DNA of 64,000 nucleotides from Aliivibrio fischeri (GTDB lineage Bacteria > Pseudomonadota > Gammaproteobacteria > Enterobacterales > Vibrionaceae). The stretch covers positions 92,579-156,578 of the forward strand of contig NZ_WOBR01000014.1 of NCBI RefSeq assembly GCF_009727955.1, read 5' to 3'. Shown here one piece after another: positions 28,992 to 39,576 of the stretch (within the stretch, counting starts at the first letter, position 1; each line of letters opens with the position of its first letter). The position numbers were made by a program, and so were the translations under genes. The notes under the pieces are model-generated. The model was given only the letters and a program-made list of their open reading frames with translations, was not told where the DNA came from and made no database searches.

Positions 28992-29987
28992 TTAATTTTG
29001 TGATAAAGCAAACTTTACGTGCTGCTTACGAACATTATTACTGCCGCTTACCAAGCTTTCTAACCAAGATACATGACCATAATTCGCCAAGTGCATTGCG
29101 ACTGCACCGCCATCTTGAATATGATCAAGCTTCGCTAATAAGAAATGCTGAACCTCTTGTGGCAAAGGATGAAGTTGAGCAAGTGAGGCAAACGCACTCT
29201 GTTTCAATGATGGATTTTTAGTCGCTGCCATTAATTGCTCTGTCGCAAATGGATCAGGTGCTAATCTCGCTAAACGATTAAGCTCATTGATACTGTATTG
29301 ATCCGTTCGCATACGCCATAACATCTTATATATTCCAGGGTCTTTAGATACTTGAGCTAAACGAACCATCACTTCCGTTGTTGGCAACCACACCGATAAT
29401 GTGTCGTCCGTGATCTGATTAACAAGATACTCTAATGCTTCTGGCGTAAGGCTATCTAATTCAGCTAACACAATAGATTGACGTACACGTACTTGATGAG
29501 GCTCACCCGTTAACCATTCAGATAATATAAGACGCTTTTCTTCAGCGGCAAGAATGAAGTCCAATACTTGTTGCTCTTTCTTCATCTGATTTAATACACG
29601 AGCAGCAATACTGGAATAATCAAATGCTAACTTAGTGACCACATAGCCATCACCTTGTTCTTTAATGGTATAAGTTGGATGCAGCGTTAACTGTTCTTTT
29701 AGCCAAATACTGGCTGTTGGAGATAAGACTAATCTGTCTTTTTCAATATGTTGAAGCAACATAAAGCGTACCGCTTCTTGCTGTGGCATAGAAAGACGAT
29801 TAAGAGAAAAGTTTAATGTTGTGGTGTCATCATCAATAAGATATTGATGCAGTTTTTCCACCTTCTTTTTGAGTTGCTGATCATTCAATAAACTATTCTT
29901 AAAGTTTGGTTGAATCTCAGAGGCAGATACTTGCCCAAACAGCAAACTAATAAAAAGGAGGATTGATGCTAACAGTCCTTGTTGCAT
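28992..29987 (-). CDS. Secreted helical-repeat protein of unknown function
   Basis: 331 residues with a signal peptide (MQQGLLASILLFISLLFGQVSA, cleavage near residue 22). The rest is almost all helical, with repeated Leu-rich segments (YLVNQITDDTLSVWLPTTEV, RLAQVSKDPGIYKMLWRM, FASLAQLHPLPQEVQHFLLA) that look like HEAT/ARM-type repeats. No catalytic motif and no lipobox. I do not recognise the family. It stands alone between ubiD and rho, with no clear terminator before ubiD, so read-through is possible. Confidence 0.75.
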   Translation of the reverse strand: MQQGLLASILLFISLLFGQVSASEIQPNFKNSLLNDQQLKKKVEKLHQYLIDDDTTTLNFSLNRLSMPQQEAVRFMLLQHIEKDRLVLSPTASIWLKEQLTLHPTYTIKEQGDGYVVTKLAFDYSSIAARVLNQMKKEQQVLDFILAAEEKRLILSEWLTGEPHQVRVRQSIVLAELDSLTPEALEYLVNQITDDTLSVWLPTTEVMVRLAQVSKDPGIYKMLWRMRTDQYSINELNRLARLAPDPFATEQLMAATKNPSLKQSAFASLAQLHPLPQEVQHFLLAKLDHIQDGGAVAMHLANYGHVSWLESLVSGSNNVRKQHVKFALSQN

Positions 29988-30073
29988 ATATTACTCCTTG
30001 AAATGAACTAAGTTAGATTTCCTTCACCAAGCTTAGTACAAATCATAGTGCGATCAAATTAACATTTAATCAA

Positions 30074-30100
30074 CAAAAAACGCTACCAAATTGGCAGCGT
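30074..30100 (-). terminator. rho gene terminator
   Basis: ACGCT-CCAA/TTGG-AGCGT stem with one mismatch (30080-30100) and T-run on the reverse strand (30074-30079). Confidence 0.8.
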
Positions 30101-30145
30101 TTCATTATTTTTGAGCTCTACATCAATAAATGAGTCTTTTATCAA

Positions 30146-31405
30146 TTACTGACGACGCATCGCATCAAAGAACTCATCATTTGTTTTCGTCATTGATAGC
30201 TTATCAATTAGGAATTCCATTGCATCGATCTCGCCCATTGGGTGAACAATCTTACGCAGGATCCACATTTTTTGTAGTTCATCTGCTTTAGTCAGCAACT
30301 CTTCACGACGAGTACCAGAACGGTTGAAATCAATCGCTGGGAATACACGTTTTTCCGCAATCTTACGGTTTAAGTGTAATTCCATGTTACCTGTACCTTT
30401 AAACTCTTCGTAGATAACCTCATCCATTTTAGAGCCAGTATCAACAAGTGCTGTTGCGATGATAGTTAAACTACCACCTTCTTCAACGTTACGTGCTGCA
30501 CCAAAGAAACGCTTAGGACGGTGAAGTGCGTTAGCATCCACACCACCAGTAAGAACTTTACCAGATGATGGGATTACGGTGTTGTATGCACGAGCTAGAC
30601 GAGTAATAGAGTCAAGTAAGATAACCACGTCTTTCTTATGCTCAACAAGACGTTTTGCTTTCTCGATAACCATTTCAGCAACTTGAACGTGACGAGACGC
30701 TGGCTCATCAAACGTTGATGCAACAACTTCACCTTTAACTAGGCGTTGCATCTCTGTTACTTCTTCTGGACGTTCATCGATAAGTAGAACCATCAACTCA
30801 CACTCAGGGTGGTTATGCGCAATACTTTGAGCAATGTTTTGAAGTAGCATAGTTTTACCCGCTTTTGGCGGAGCAACAATCAGACCACGTTGGCCACGGC
30901 CAATTGGTGATGCTAAATCAAGAACACGTGCTGTAATGTCTTCTGTTGAACCATTACCACGTTCCATGCGTAAACGATCGTTAGCATGTAGAGGAGTAAG
31001 GTTTTCAAAAAGGATTTTGTTACGTGCGTTATCAGGACGGTCGTGGTTTACAGCGTTTACTTTAAGAAGTGCAAAGTAACGTTCGCCATCTTTTGGTGGA
31101 CGAATCTTTCCGGCAATGGTATCACCAGTACGCAAGTTAAAACGACGAATTTGGCTTGGTGATACATAAATATCATCAGGACCCGCCAAGTAAGAACTGT
31201 CTGCCGAGCGAAGGAAACCAAAGCCATCTTGCAGAATCTCTAGAACACCGTCACCAAATATATCTTCGCCACTCTTAGCGTGTTGCTTAAGAATAGAAAA
31301 AATAATGTCTTGTTTTCTTAGACGAGCTAAGTTTTCTAGGCCTAGTGTTTCGCCAAGAGCAACAAGGTCCGATACAGATCGGTTTTTAAGTTCAGTAAGA
31401 TTCAT
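30146..31405 (-). CDS. rho: Transcription termination factor Rho
   Basis: 419 residues from the ATG at 31405 (MNLTELKN), the exact E. coli length. N-terminal RNA-binding OB fold with DGFGFLRS, Walker [13 protein letters not shown] (about 180), Walker [17 protein letters not shown] and the Q/R loop region. A longer frame runs upstream to a TTG at 31429 but gives a non-conserved extension. Hexameric RNA-dependent ATPase that ends transcription. About 240 bases of leader separate it from the trxA stop; E. coli rho is autoregulated in its leader, and the same is inferred. Confidence 0.98.
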   Translation of the reverse strand: MNLTELKNRSVSDLVALGETLGLENLARLRKQDIIFSILKQHAKSGEDIFGDGVLEILQDGFGFLRSADSSYLAGPDDIYVSPSQIRRFNLRTGDTIAGKIRPPKDGERYFALLKVNAVNHDRPDNARNKILFENLTPLHANDRLRMERGNGSTEDITARVLDLASPIGRGQRGLIVAPPKAGKTMLLQNIAQSIAHNHPECELMVLLIDERPEEVTEMQRLVKGEVVASTFDEPASRHVQVAEMVIEKAKRLVEHKKDVVILLDSITRLARAYNTVIPSSGKVLTGGVDANALHRPKRFFGAARNVEEGGSLTIIATALVDTGSKMDEVIYEEFKGTGNMELHLNRKIAEKRVFPAIDFNRSGTRREELLTKADELQKMWILRKIVHPMGEIDAMEFLIDKLSMTKTNDEFFDAMRRQ

Positions 31406-31582
31406 AGTGGTAGGTAGTTGTTTAGTCAAAATCAGATTCTATCTTTAGTTGATTTAAGAATGGATGACCTTCGAGCTCGGTCAAGAAATGAAATCGTATA
31501 AATTACGCGCGATAAATTATCACTTATTCGGTTTTTAGTCTAGGGGGTTAATCCTATTTATGGGCTTAGCTTAGCTCAGATA

Positions 31583-31618
31583 AAACAAAACCGCACATAA
31601 TTTTTCATTATATGCGGT
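31583..31618 (-). terminator. trxA terminator
   Basis: ACCGCATATAA/TTATGTGCGGT stem (31590-31618) followed on the reverse strand by TTTTGTTTTA. It insulates rho from trxA. Confidence 0.82.
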
Positions 31619-31644
31619 TCTATCTGACTTAATACCATCCTAAA

Positions 31645-31971
31645 TTATAGGTTTGCATCAAGAAACTCTTTAAGTTGAGTCTTTGAAAGTGCACCCACTT
31701 TCGTTGCAGCTACGCCGCCATCTTTAAAAAGAAGTAGCGTTGGAATGCCACGAATACCAAATTTTGGTGGTGTACCAGCATTTTGATCGATATTTAATTT
31801 ACCAATCGTTAGTTTGCCTTCGTACTCATCAGCAATCTCATCCAGAATCGGGGCAATCATTTTACAAGGACCACACCATTCTGCCCAGAAATCTACTAGT
31901 ACAGGGCCTGCAGCGTTGATTACACTTTCTTCAAAACCGCCATCTGTAAGCTGCAAAATTTTGTCGCTCAT
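31645..31971 (-). CDS. trxA: Thioredoxin 1
   Basis: 108 residues with the redox site WCGPC (32-36) and cis-proline loop RGIPTLLLF. It reduces protein disulfides in the cytoplasm. The frame extends to 32103, but the ATG at 31971 ([10 protein letters not shown]) matches E. coli (MSDKIIHLTD) and has GGAG seven bases before it. Divergent from rhlB and upstream of rho, the conserved rhlB-trxA-rho arrangement. Confidence 0.98.
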   Translation of the reverse strand: MSDKILQLTDGGFEESVINAAGPVLVDFWAEWCGPCKMIAPILDEIADEYEGKLTIGKLNIDQNAGTPPKFGIRGIPTLLLFKDGGVAATKVGALSKTQLKEFLDANL

Positions 31972-32083
31972 CGTCAACTCCAACGTTAAATTTAAAGGCT
32001 GATTTGATGATAACCAGCAAATTGATTCTCTATTTGAATGGAATCCGTTTCGTATTGCAAGCTTTAACTGATATTCTATAGCT

Positions 32084-33382
32084 ATGAAAAAGACGCACAT
32101 CACAGAGCAAAACTTTGCCGACCTAGGTTTACAGCCTCAGGTTATCGATGGTTTGAATGCAAAAGGGTTCATTAAATGTACCCCAATTCAAGCTAAGGCA
32201 TTGCCGGTACTGCTCGCCGGCCAAGACATTGCAGGCCAGGCCCAAACGGGTACAGGTAAGACGCTAGCGTTCCTTACTGCTACTTTTAATCACCTATTAA
32301 CGACACCAGCACCTGAAGGTCGTAAAATCACACAACCGCGTGCCATTATCATGGCTCCGACACGTGAATTAGCGATTCAAATCTTCAATGATGCTGAATC
32401 ACTTATCGCAAGCACAGGCCTAAAAGCGGCACTGGCTTACGGTGGTGAGCGTTATGAAAAACAACAACAAGTGATTGAGCAAGGTGTTGATATTTTGATC
32501 GGTACGACCGGTCGTATCATCGACTTCTACAAGCAAGGTCACATCGACTTTAAGATGATTCAAGCTGTTGTTCTTGATGAAGCCGATCGTATGTTCGATT
32601 TAGGTTTTATTAAAGATATTCGCTTTATCTTCCGTCGTATGCCTGCGCCAACAGAACGCTTAAACATGCTGTTTTCTGCGACGCTATCTTACCGTGTACA
32701 AGAGCTTGCTTTTGAACACATGCAAGAGCCTGAGCACGTTGTTGTTGAACCAGAGCAAAAAACAGGTCATCGCATTAAGGAAGAACTTTTCTATCCTTCA
32801 AACGATCATAAAATGGCTTTACTTCAAACACTTATTGAAGAAGAGTGGCCAGATCGTGCGATTATCTTTGCAAACACAAAACACAAATGTGAATCAGTTT
32901 GGGGTCACCTAGCCGCTGATAAACATCGTGTTGGTCTTCTAACAGGTGACGTTCCACAGAAAAAACGTGAGCGCATTTTAGAAGAGTTTACGCAAGGTAA
33001 TGTTGATATCTTAGTTGCTACCGATGTGGCTGCTCGTGGTCTACATATTCCACAAGTAACACACGTATTTAACTTTGATTTACCAAACGAAGCTGAAGAT
33101 TACGTTCACCGTATTGGCCGTACAGGTCGTGCAGGTGCAAGCGGTAACTCTATTAGCTTTGCATGTGAAGAATACGCAATTAATCTTCCTGCTATCGAAG
33201 AGTATATTGAGCATTCAATCCCACAATCTGATTACGATGCTTCTGCATTACTAGAAGATTTGCCTGCACCATTACGTCTTCAACGTCGTCCGCAGCAAAA
33301 TCGTCGTAACAACAATGGTCAACGTCAAGGCGGCAACCGTAAGCATTCTCGCCCACGTCAACCACGCAATACTCAATCGTAA
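32084..33382 (+). CDS. rhlB: ATP-dependent RNA helicase RhlB
   Basis: 432 residues. DEAD-box core: Q-motif [11 protein letters not shown], Walker [19 protein letters not shown] in [14 protein letters not shown] (about 167), SAT in FSATLSYRV and [10 protein letters not shown]. The C-terminus (about 395-432) is Arg/Asn-rich and disordered, typical of RhlB. It unwinds RNA in the RNase E degradosome. 112 bases separate it from divergent trxA. gppA starts 32 bases after the stop, forming a rhlB-gppA operon as in E. coli. Confidence 0.97.
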   Translation: MKKTHITEQNFADLGLQPQVIDGLNAKGFIKCTPIQAKALPVLLAGQDIAGQAQTGTGKTLAFLTATFNHLLTTPAPEGRKITQPRAIIMAPTRELAIQIFNDAESLIASTGLKAALAYGGERYEKQQQVIEQGVDILIGTTGRIIDFYKQGHIDFKMIQAVVLDEADRMFDLGFIKDIRFIFRRMPAPTERLNMLFSATLSYRVQELAFEHMQEPEHVVVEPEQKTGHRIKEELFYPSNDHKMALLQTLIEEEWPDRAIIFANTKHKCESVWGHLAADKHRVGLLTGDVPQKKRERILEEFTQGNVDILVATDVAARGLHIPQVTHVFNFDLPNEAEDYVHRIGRTGRAGASGNSISFACEEYAINLPAIEEYIEHSIPQSDYDASALLEDLPAPLRLQRRPQQNRRNNNGQRQGGNRKHSRPRQPRNTQS

Positions 33383-33414
33383 GTTGAGAGCTCAGTAAAA
33401 AGTAAAAGGATGTT

Positions 33415-34908
33415 ATGAAAAGTTCAACAATATCACCTATGTATGCCGCCATCGATTTAGGCTCCAATAGCTTCCATATGCTTGTTGTGCGTCATATAAA
33501 TGGTAGTGTGCAAACCATGGCTAAAATCAAACGTAAAGTTCGTTTAGCTGCGGGATTAAATGAAAATAACACACTCAGCCATGAAGCTATGCAACGTGGG
33601 TGGGATTGTTTGAGCTTATTTGCAGAACGTTTGCAAGACATCCCTGTAGAAAATATTCGCATTGTCGGCACAGCAACGCTGCGTGTTGCTAGCAATGTGG
33701 ATATCTTCTTAGAAAAAGCCAATCAAATCTTAGGTCACAACATTAACGTGATCGAAGGCGAAGAAGAAGCTCGTATGATTTACCAAGGAGTTGCGCACAC
33801 TTCAGGTGGTAATGGCCGTCGTTTAGTTGTTGATATCGGCGGAGCAAGTACAGAGTTAATCATTGGTGAAGGCTTTGAAGCACAAGCACTCACAAGCTTA
33901 AAAATGGGCTGTGTTACTTGGCTAGAAGGCTACTTTAAAGACCGTGCCCTAACCCAAAAGAACTTTGATTCGGCAATTGCCGGCGCAAAAGAGACATTAA
34001 CTCCTATTTTACAGCAGTATACTGACCTAGGTTGGCAAACCTGCGTTGGAGCTAGTGGTACGGTACAAGCATTGCAAGAAATCATGTTGGCGCAAGGCAT
34101 GGATGAGGTAATTACCTTAGCCAAGCTTAAGCGCCTTCAAAAACAAGCAATGCAATATGAACACTTAGAAGAGTTAGATATTGATGGGTTAACTCTTGAA
34201 CGAGCATTAGTGTTCCCAAGTGGTTTATCCATCCTTATTGCTATTTTTGAATTATTGAACATCGATTCTATGACCCTAGCTGGTGGCGCTTTACGTGAAG
34301 GCCTGTGCTATGGAATGATCGATGAACTGCAACACGATGAAGTGTGTCAACGCACAATAAAAAGCACTCAGCAACGTTATCAATTAGACGTTGAATACGC
34401 CCAGCAAGTCACTGAACTCTCAATTCAACTTGTTCAGCAATGTGGTAACGATTGGCTTACTGAGCCACAAGCATTACCATTACTTACTGCGGCAACTCAA
34501 CTTCATGAAATTGGTATGTGTATTGATTACAAAAAAGGCGGTGAACATTCTGCCTATTTAATTAACGCACTGGATTTACCTGGTTTTACTCGTGCTCAAA
34601 AGCACTTGCTTGGTGAATTACTACGCCGTTACCGCGAATATTTCTCAGCCATGCCAACTCAACATGCGGTTTCTGATATTTCAGCTCAACGCATGCTACG
34701 TATTTTACGTTTAGCGATTATTCTCACTCATCGTCGTGATGTGAATTTAGCCCCAGCAGTAACGCTATCAGAAAAAAATGATGTTTTGTCATTATCGATT
34801 GATGCGACTTGGCTGGCGGCGAATCCTCTAACGAGATCTGAGTTAGAGATTGAGGCAGATAAGCAGACGAATATTGGTTGGGAGTTGGTTATAGAGCCAA
34901 GGGACTAG
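33415..34908 (+). CDS. gppA: Guanosine pentaphosphate phosphohydrolase GppA
   Basis: 497 residues, Ppx/GppA family of the actin-like ATPase fold: phosphate loop [17 protein letters not shown] at the start and [14 protein letters not shown] (about 143), then the C-terminal HD-like helical domain ([11 protein letters not shown]). It converts pppGpp to ppGpp and cleaves polyphosphate. AAGGATGTT precedes the ATG. The stop codon TAG falls inside the first unit of a GGGACTA triplet repeat (34901-34921), so the repeat now forms the end of the reading frame. Confidence 0.95.
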   Translation: MKSSTISPMYAAIDLGSNSFHMLVVRHINGSVQTMAKIKRKVRLAAGLNENNTLSHEAMQRGWDCLSLFAERLQDIPVENIRIVGTATLRVASNVDIFLEKANQILGHNINVIEGEEEARMIYQGVAHTSGGNGRRLVVDIGGASTELIIGEGFEAQALTSLKMGCVTWLEGYFKDRALTQKNFDSAIAGAKETLTPILQQYTDLGWQTCVGASGTVQALQEIMLAQGMDEVITLAKLKRLQKQAMQYEHLEELDIDGLTLERALVFPSGLSILIAIFELLNIDSMTLAGGALREGLCYGMIDELQHDEVCQRTIKSTQQRYQLDVEYAQQVTELSIQLVQQCGNDWLTEPQALPLLTAATQLHEIGMCIDYKKGGEHSAYLINALDLPGFTRAQKHLLGELLRRYREYFSAMPTQHAVSDISAQRMLRILRLAIILTHRRDVNLAPAVTLSEKNDVLSLSIDATWLAANPLTRSELEIEADKQTNIGWELVIEPRD

Positions 34909-34921
34909 GGACTAGGGACTA
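34901..34921 (+). repeat. Three tandem GGGACTA heptamers
   Basis: Three perfect GGGACTA units; the gppA stop codon is inside the first. They lead into TAGAACGTTTCGCTTCTATA, a word repeated near 37.2 kb. Confidence 0.9.
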
Positions 34922-34966
34922 GAACGTTTCGCTTCTATAAGAGCAAAAGCAAGAGCCTTACTGTAC

Positions 34967-34990
34967 AGGTTTCAGGTTTCAGGTTTCAGG
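34967..34990 (+). repeat. Three tandem AGGTTTC heptamers
   Basis: AGGTTTC x3 plus AGG. The same heptamer occurs four times at 37137-37167 and in scattered reverse form at 35126 and 1180-1215. Confidence 0.9.
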
Positions 34991-34992
34991 AA

Positions 34993-35035
34993 AAATAAAA
35001 GCATGATGATTAACTAAAATCATCATGCTTTTTTT
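34993..35035. terminator. Terminator after gppA
   Basis: GCATGATGATT/AATCATCATGC stem (35001-35028) followed by a T-run forward; an A-rich flank on the other side may let it serve hemB too. Confidence 0.85.
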
Positions 35036-35071
35036 ATTTTTTAGAAAAGAGTTAACAGCACTGAATTCTAT

Positions 35072-35190
35072 GCTCTTATAGCCTCTAGTTAGCGCAGCGT
35101 ATAGTCTCTAGTTAACACCAAAGCTCACCACACCCACCCCTGAAACCTTTAAGCAAAGCGATCTGAACCCTGCTTTTTCTCGTCCCTGCT
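35072..35190. repeat. Right half of a dispersed intergenic element beside hemB
   Basis: GCTCTTATAG, CTCTAGTTAGCG and AGCGTATAG (35072-35104), then CTGAAACC, GCAAAGCG and TCGTCCCTGCTCTTA. The same words in the same order recur at 37267-37375. Confidence 0.65.
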
Positions 35191-35191
35191 C

Positions 35192-36250
<1,059 letters not shown>

Positions 36251-36358
36251 CTATCGAGTGGCTAATCGTAGTCTTTCAAGTGACTTTTTCGTATAGATCT
36301 GATTTTTACTTTGAACTTGGTATGATAGAAGTCATTATTTTTGTTTTAGGGTTTCACC

Positions 36359-37120
36359 ATGATAGATACTCACGCTCATATTTATGCAAAAGAATTTGAT
36401 GAAGATAGAGATGCTGTTGTTCAGCGCGCACTAGAACAAGGTATTAGCAAAATTCTACTACCTAACATCGATTTAGAATCTATCGAACCAATGCTCAAAA
36501 TGGAAGCCGCATATCCTGAGGTTTGCCATTCAATGATGGGATTACACCCTTGTTATGTGAACGCTGACGTGAAAGAAACCTTGGCAATCATTCACTCATG
36601 GTTTGAAAAGCATAATTTCATTGCGGTAGGTGAAATAGGTATTGACCTATACTGGGACAAAACCTTTAAAGCAGAACAAGAGATGGCATTCATTACCCAA
36701 TTAAATTGGGCAAAAGAGATGAAACTACCTGTTGTGATTCACACTCGTGACTCTATTGAAGAAACATTAAGTCTATTAAAACAAGAGCAAGATGGTTCAT
36801 TATCAGGTGTTTTCCACTGCTTTGGTGGTTCGGTTGATGAAGCAAAAGCCATTAATGATTTAGGTTTCCATTTAGGCCTTGGTGGCGTTTCTACTTTTAA
36901 GAATGGTGGGATGGATAAGATCATTCCTCACCTCGATATGGATTATTTAATCCTAGAAACCGATTGTCCTTACTTAGCACCAGTTCCACATCGTGGTAAA
37001 CGCAATGAGCCTTCCTATACACAGTTAATTGCTCAGCGTGTAGCGGATTTACGTGAGATGAGTTTGGCTGATGTGGATGCGATTACGACGGCGAATGCGA
37101 TGAAGTTGTTTGGGATTTAG
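36359..37120 (+). CDS. TatD-family metal-dependent hydrolase
   Basis: 253 residues. Metal ligands are visible: DTHAH (2-6), GEIGIDLYW (Glu, about 92), HTRDS (about 127), FHCFGG (about 152) and ETDCPYLAP (Asp, about 202). Family members are 3'-5' DNases or related hydrolases. It replaces tatD near tatABC, but segments such as MMGLHPCYVN, YWDKTF and PVPHRGKRNEPSY look closer to Bacteroidetes TatD proteins than to E. coli TatD. AGGG seven bases before the ATG. It is separated from tatC by csrB. Confidence 0.85.
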   Translation: MIDTHAHIYAKEFDEDRDAVVQRALEQGISKILLPNIDLESIEPMLKMEAAYPEVCHSMMGLHPCYVNADVKETLAIIHSWFEKHNFIAVGEIGIDLYWDKTFKAEQEMAFITQLNWAKEMKLPVVIHTRDSIEETLSLLKQEQDGSLSGVFHCFGGSVDEAKAINDLGFHLGLGGVSTFKNGGMDKIIPHLDMDYLILETDCPYLAPVPHRGKRNEPSYTQLIAQRVADLREMSLADVDAITTANAMKLFGI

Positions 37121-37136
37121 AGATAACTTCGCTTTA

Positions 37137-37167
37137 AGGTTTCAGGTTTCAGGTTTCAGGTTTCAGG
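37137..37167 (+). repeat. Four tandem AGGTTTC heptamers
   Basis: AGGTTTC x4 plus AGG, 17 bases after the tatD stop. Same unit as at 34967-34990. Confidence 0.9.
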
Positions 37168-37172
37168 AAGAG

Positions 37173-37300
37173 CCTATACGCTTCGCTAACTAGAGGCTAG
37201 AACGCTTCGCTTCTATAAGAGCAAAATCTGATTATTTAACGCTATTATTCCAGCGTCATAACACTCGCTCTTATAGTATCTAGTTAGCGTAGCGTATAGG
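37173..37300. repeat. Inverted-repeat element downstream of tatD
   Basis: Left arm CCTATACGCTTCGCTAACTA... to CTATAAGAGC (37173-37222); right arm GCTCTTATAG... TAGTTAGCG... TATAGG (37267-37300) is its imperfect reverse complement. Related words occur in the gppA-hemB gap. It looks like a dispersed, structure-forming element; no coding potential is seen. Confidence 0.7.
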
Positions 37301-37375
37301 TTCTCTTTAGCTCTTCCTCGCTCCTCGAGCGAAGCGTCCTCGACTCTCGTCCCTACTTTTTACTTTGCTCTAAAC

Positions 37376-37800
37376 AAGAAAAGCCCCACTAGATTTTCAT
37401 CTAGCGGGGCTATAACTTTACTCGCAGCAATCCGGCTACTAATGGTGCTCCATGCATCAAATCCTTGATAGTATGCTGAATCCGTCAGCTTATTCCTTTC
37501 GTCGCCATCCTAGCGGTGTCCATGATCTATCCTGATCCGTTAACAATCCTTAGTTAACTCTCTTCGCTTGTTCCTTGAGCGGTGTCCGTTACATCATCCT
37601 GATGTGCAGTCCATTTACCTCAATCCTAGAGGTGTCCATTGTCTTTCCTTAGTAGCAACCATCCTAGTTACTATTGCGTCCATTCAATGTCCATTTCGCT
37701 ATCCGTGCCGATTACTAATCCTAAGTAACCGAGTGCCTCATCCTGAAGCGTACCAAATCCTTGGCTAGTTCCTGTTCCGTGTCAGCATCCTTCCGACACC
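37376..37800 (-). ncRNA. csrB: CsrB-family small RNA, CsrA sponge
   Basis: About 425 nucleotides on the reverse strand. It is built of many short hairpins whose loops expose GGA (CAGGATG, TAGGATT, AAGGATT, CAAGGAACAAG), separated by single-stranded ATGGACA/ACGGACA spacers; I count about 28 GGA motifs. It ends in a strong terminator (AGCCCCGCTAGA/TCTAGTGGGGCT, 37382-37411, T-run after). A promoter with TTGCTG and TAATCT, spaced by 16, predicts a start near 37800. CsrB-type RNAs bind and sequester the translational regulator CsrA. A 66-residue forward ORF here is spurious. Confidence 0.95.
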
Positions 37801-38076
37801 AATAAGATTACGCTTTTCACTTTTTTCAGCAATAGACTAATTTCAAATAATTGCAAAAAAAAATATAGCGTCATCTCCAAACGAACACAAAACCCTAAAT
37901 ATCAATAACTTAATAAACAACAACGAGAAAATAGCGCTAAAAAAAGCGCTAAATCTCACTCGCTTGTGAGAGATCTCGCACACGAGGTTTCCAGTTTGTC
38001 TATTTATCTCTATAGAACCTCAAAAATAGAGCGTGATCATGATCACTTAACTCTCTTTGTTGGTTTAAAACAGGCA
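37801..38076 (-). promoter_or_regulatory. csrB upstream regulatory region
   Basis: Gene-free. It holds the csrB core promoter (37807-37835), an AT-rich stretch, the perfect inverted repeat TAGCGCT/AGCGCTA (37932-37951) and the GacA/VarA-type palindromes (37954-37982). Distance from box to predicted start is about 170 bases, like enteric csrB. Confidence 0.6.
37965..37982. promoter_or_regulatory. GacA/UvrY/VarA-type binding site of csrB
   Basis: TGTGAGAGATCTCGCACA differs at two positions from the E. coli csrB UvrY box as I recall it (TGTGAGAGATCTCTTACA). A second, overlapping palindrome TCTCAC-N6-GTGAGA lies at 37954-37971. Confidence 0.75.
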
Positions 38077-38105
38077 TAAAAAAAGCGCTGATAATCATCA
38101 ACGCT
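38077..38105 (-). terminator. tatC terminator
   Basis: AGCGTTGAT/ATCAGCGCT stem with one bulge (38084-38105), T-run at 38077-38083 on the reverse strand. It ends the rmuC-to-tatC run. Confidence 0.82.
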
Positions 38106-38134
38106 TTTTCAATATTCAGATTTTTTATCAAGCA

Positions 38135-38890
38135 TTATGCTTCATCTTGTTCCAAATCATCTTCGTTATTCTCTCTCACATAAAAACGTGAAAAGAACAA
38201 ACCTATCTCAAACAAAATACACATAGGTACTGCCAGTAACGTTTGAGAAATAATGTCTGGTGGTGTCAACATCATACCAACAACAAAGGCACCTACAATA
38301 ATGTATGGACGCTTTTGTCTTAACGTATCTGGGTCTGTAGCACCTGTCCAGCATAGCAAGATGATGGCAACAGGTACTTCAAATGCAATACCAAAAGCCA
38401 AGAATAAAGCTAAAACAAAATCAAGATAACTAGCGATATCAGTTGCTACTTGAACCCCTTCTGGAGCAATGGTTGTAAAGAAACCAAATACCAAAGGAAA
38501 TACAACGAAATACGCAAATGATACACCAGCATAAAACAGCAAAGAGCTAGAGAACAATAACGGCATGATAAGTCTTTTCTCATGCTTGTAGAGTCCTGGA
38601 GCCACAAATGCCCATACCTGATAAAGAATTACTGGAACAGCGACAAATATCGATGCCACCAAAGTCAGCTTTATGGGCGTGAAAAATGGTGACGCGACAT
38701 CAGTTGCTATCATAGTTGCTCCCTCTGGTAATCTTTCTACCAAAGGTGCTGATAAAAACTCATAAATGTCATTAGCGAACCAAACTAAGCCTAAAAATAC
38801 GACGATAACAGCAATGATTGCTTTTAATAGACGATTTCTTAGCTCTAGTAAGTGCGCTAACAACGGCTGAGAGGATTCAACTGATGACAT
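38135..38890 (-). CDS. tatC: Twin-arginine translocase subunit TatC
   Basis: 251 residues, six membrane helices. [19 protein letters not shown] at the N-terminus and [14 protein letters not shown] with [21 protein letters not shown] are TatC signatures. It recognises twin-arginine signal peptides with TatB. It begins two bases after the tatB stop; last gene of tatABC. Confidence 0.97.
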   Translation of the reverse strand: MSSVESSQPLLAHLLELRNRLLKAIIAVIVVFLGLVWFANDIYEFLSAPLVERLPEGATMIATDVASPFFTPIKLTLVASIFVAVPVILYQVWAFVAPGLYKHEKRLIMPLLFSSSLLFYAGVSFAYFVVFPLVFGFFTTIAPEGVQVATDIASYLDFVLALFLAFGIAFEVPVAIILLCWTGATDPDTLRQKRPYIIVGAFVVGMMLTPPDIISQTLLAVPMCILFEIGLFFSRFYVRENNEDDLEQDEA

Positions 38891-38892
38891 AA

Positions 38893-39273
38893 TTACTCTG
38901 CTTTCGTTTTAGAAGTTGAGTCAGATGCCGAAGAAGAACTCGAGTCCGCACTTGGCGTTTCTGCTTTTTCTTCTTCTGGTTTTGCATATGGACGAGTGAC
39001 ATCTGCTGCCGCTTGTTTTAACTCTTCTACTGACTTTTTAAGATCAGGCGATAAGTCATCCATATTCATCTGTTCTGCTTTGCGCAAATTCTCTTGAAGT
39101 TCTTGTATCTTCAATTCTTGTGACAGCTCATCTTTGACATTATTCGCCATGCTTTTTGCTGCTCCAATGAACTGCGCAACAGAGCGGATCGCTTTTGGTA
39201 AACGTTCCGGTCCTAATACAACTAGTCCAACAACAGAGATCAGTATCAGTTCCCAAAAACCGATATCAAACAC
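38893..39273 (-). CDS. tatB: Sec-independent translocase protein TatB
   Basis: 126 residues: N-terminal membrane helix with [20 protein letters not shown], hinge PERLP, amphipathic helix, then a Ser/Asp/Lys-rich disordered tail. The start is GTG (39271-39273), with AGG eight bases upstream, three bases after the tatA stop. Forms the substrate-receptor complex with TatC. Confidence 0.94.
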   Translation of the reverse strand: MFDIGFWELILISVVGLVVLGPERLPKAIRSVAQFIGAAKSMANNVKDELSQELKIQELQENLRKAEQMNMDDLSPDLKKSVEELKQAAADVTRPYAKPEEEKAETPSADSSSSSASDSTSKTKAE

Positions 39274-39276
39274 TTA

Positions 39277-39525
39277 TTATGCCTGCTCTTTGTCGTTTTG
39301 CTTTTGTTTTTCTACTGTTTCAGCTTCTTTTTTCTCTAAGTTCTGAGGAACAAAATCAGCGTCTTTTTTCGCATCTTTTGCTGGCTCATCTTCACTTATC
39401 GCTTTTTTAAAGCCTTTAACTGCAGAACCCAAATCACTACCTACACCACGTAATTTTTTCGTACCAAATAACAGAACGATAATTACTGCAATAATAAGAA
39501 GTTGCCAAATACTAATACCACCCAT
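39277..39525 (-). CDS. tatA: Sec-independent translocase protein TatA
   Basis: 82 residues: [20 protein letters not shown] membrane helix, [21 protein letters not shown] amphipathic helix and a charged tail. It forms the protein-conducting assembly of the Tat pathway. GAGGAAATAAGC precedes the ATG. ubiB lies 51 bases upstream on the same strand. Confidence 0.96.
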   Translation of the reverse strand: MGGISIWQLLIIAVIIVLLFGTKKLRGVGSDLGSAVKGFKKAISEDEPAKDAKKDADFVPQNLEKKEAETVEKQKQNDKEQA

Positions 39526-39576
39526 GCTTATTTCCTCAGCGTGTTAGGGTTAAAAAATTGCTAAATAAAGTTACGT

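Noticed and set aside
37568..37768. 66-residue forward ORF
   Set aside because: It lies antisense within the CsrB hairpin array; the repeat structure explains the sequence.
37376..37800. CRISPR array
   Set aside because: The units vary in length and sequence, form GGA-loop hairpins, and no cas genes are present; it is CsrB.
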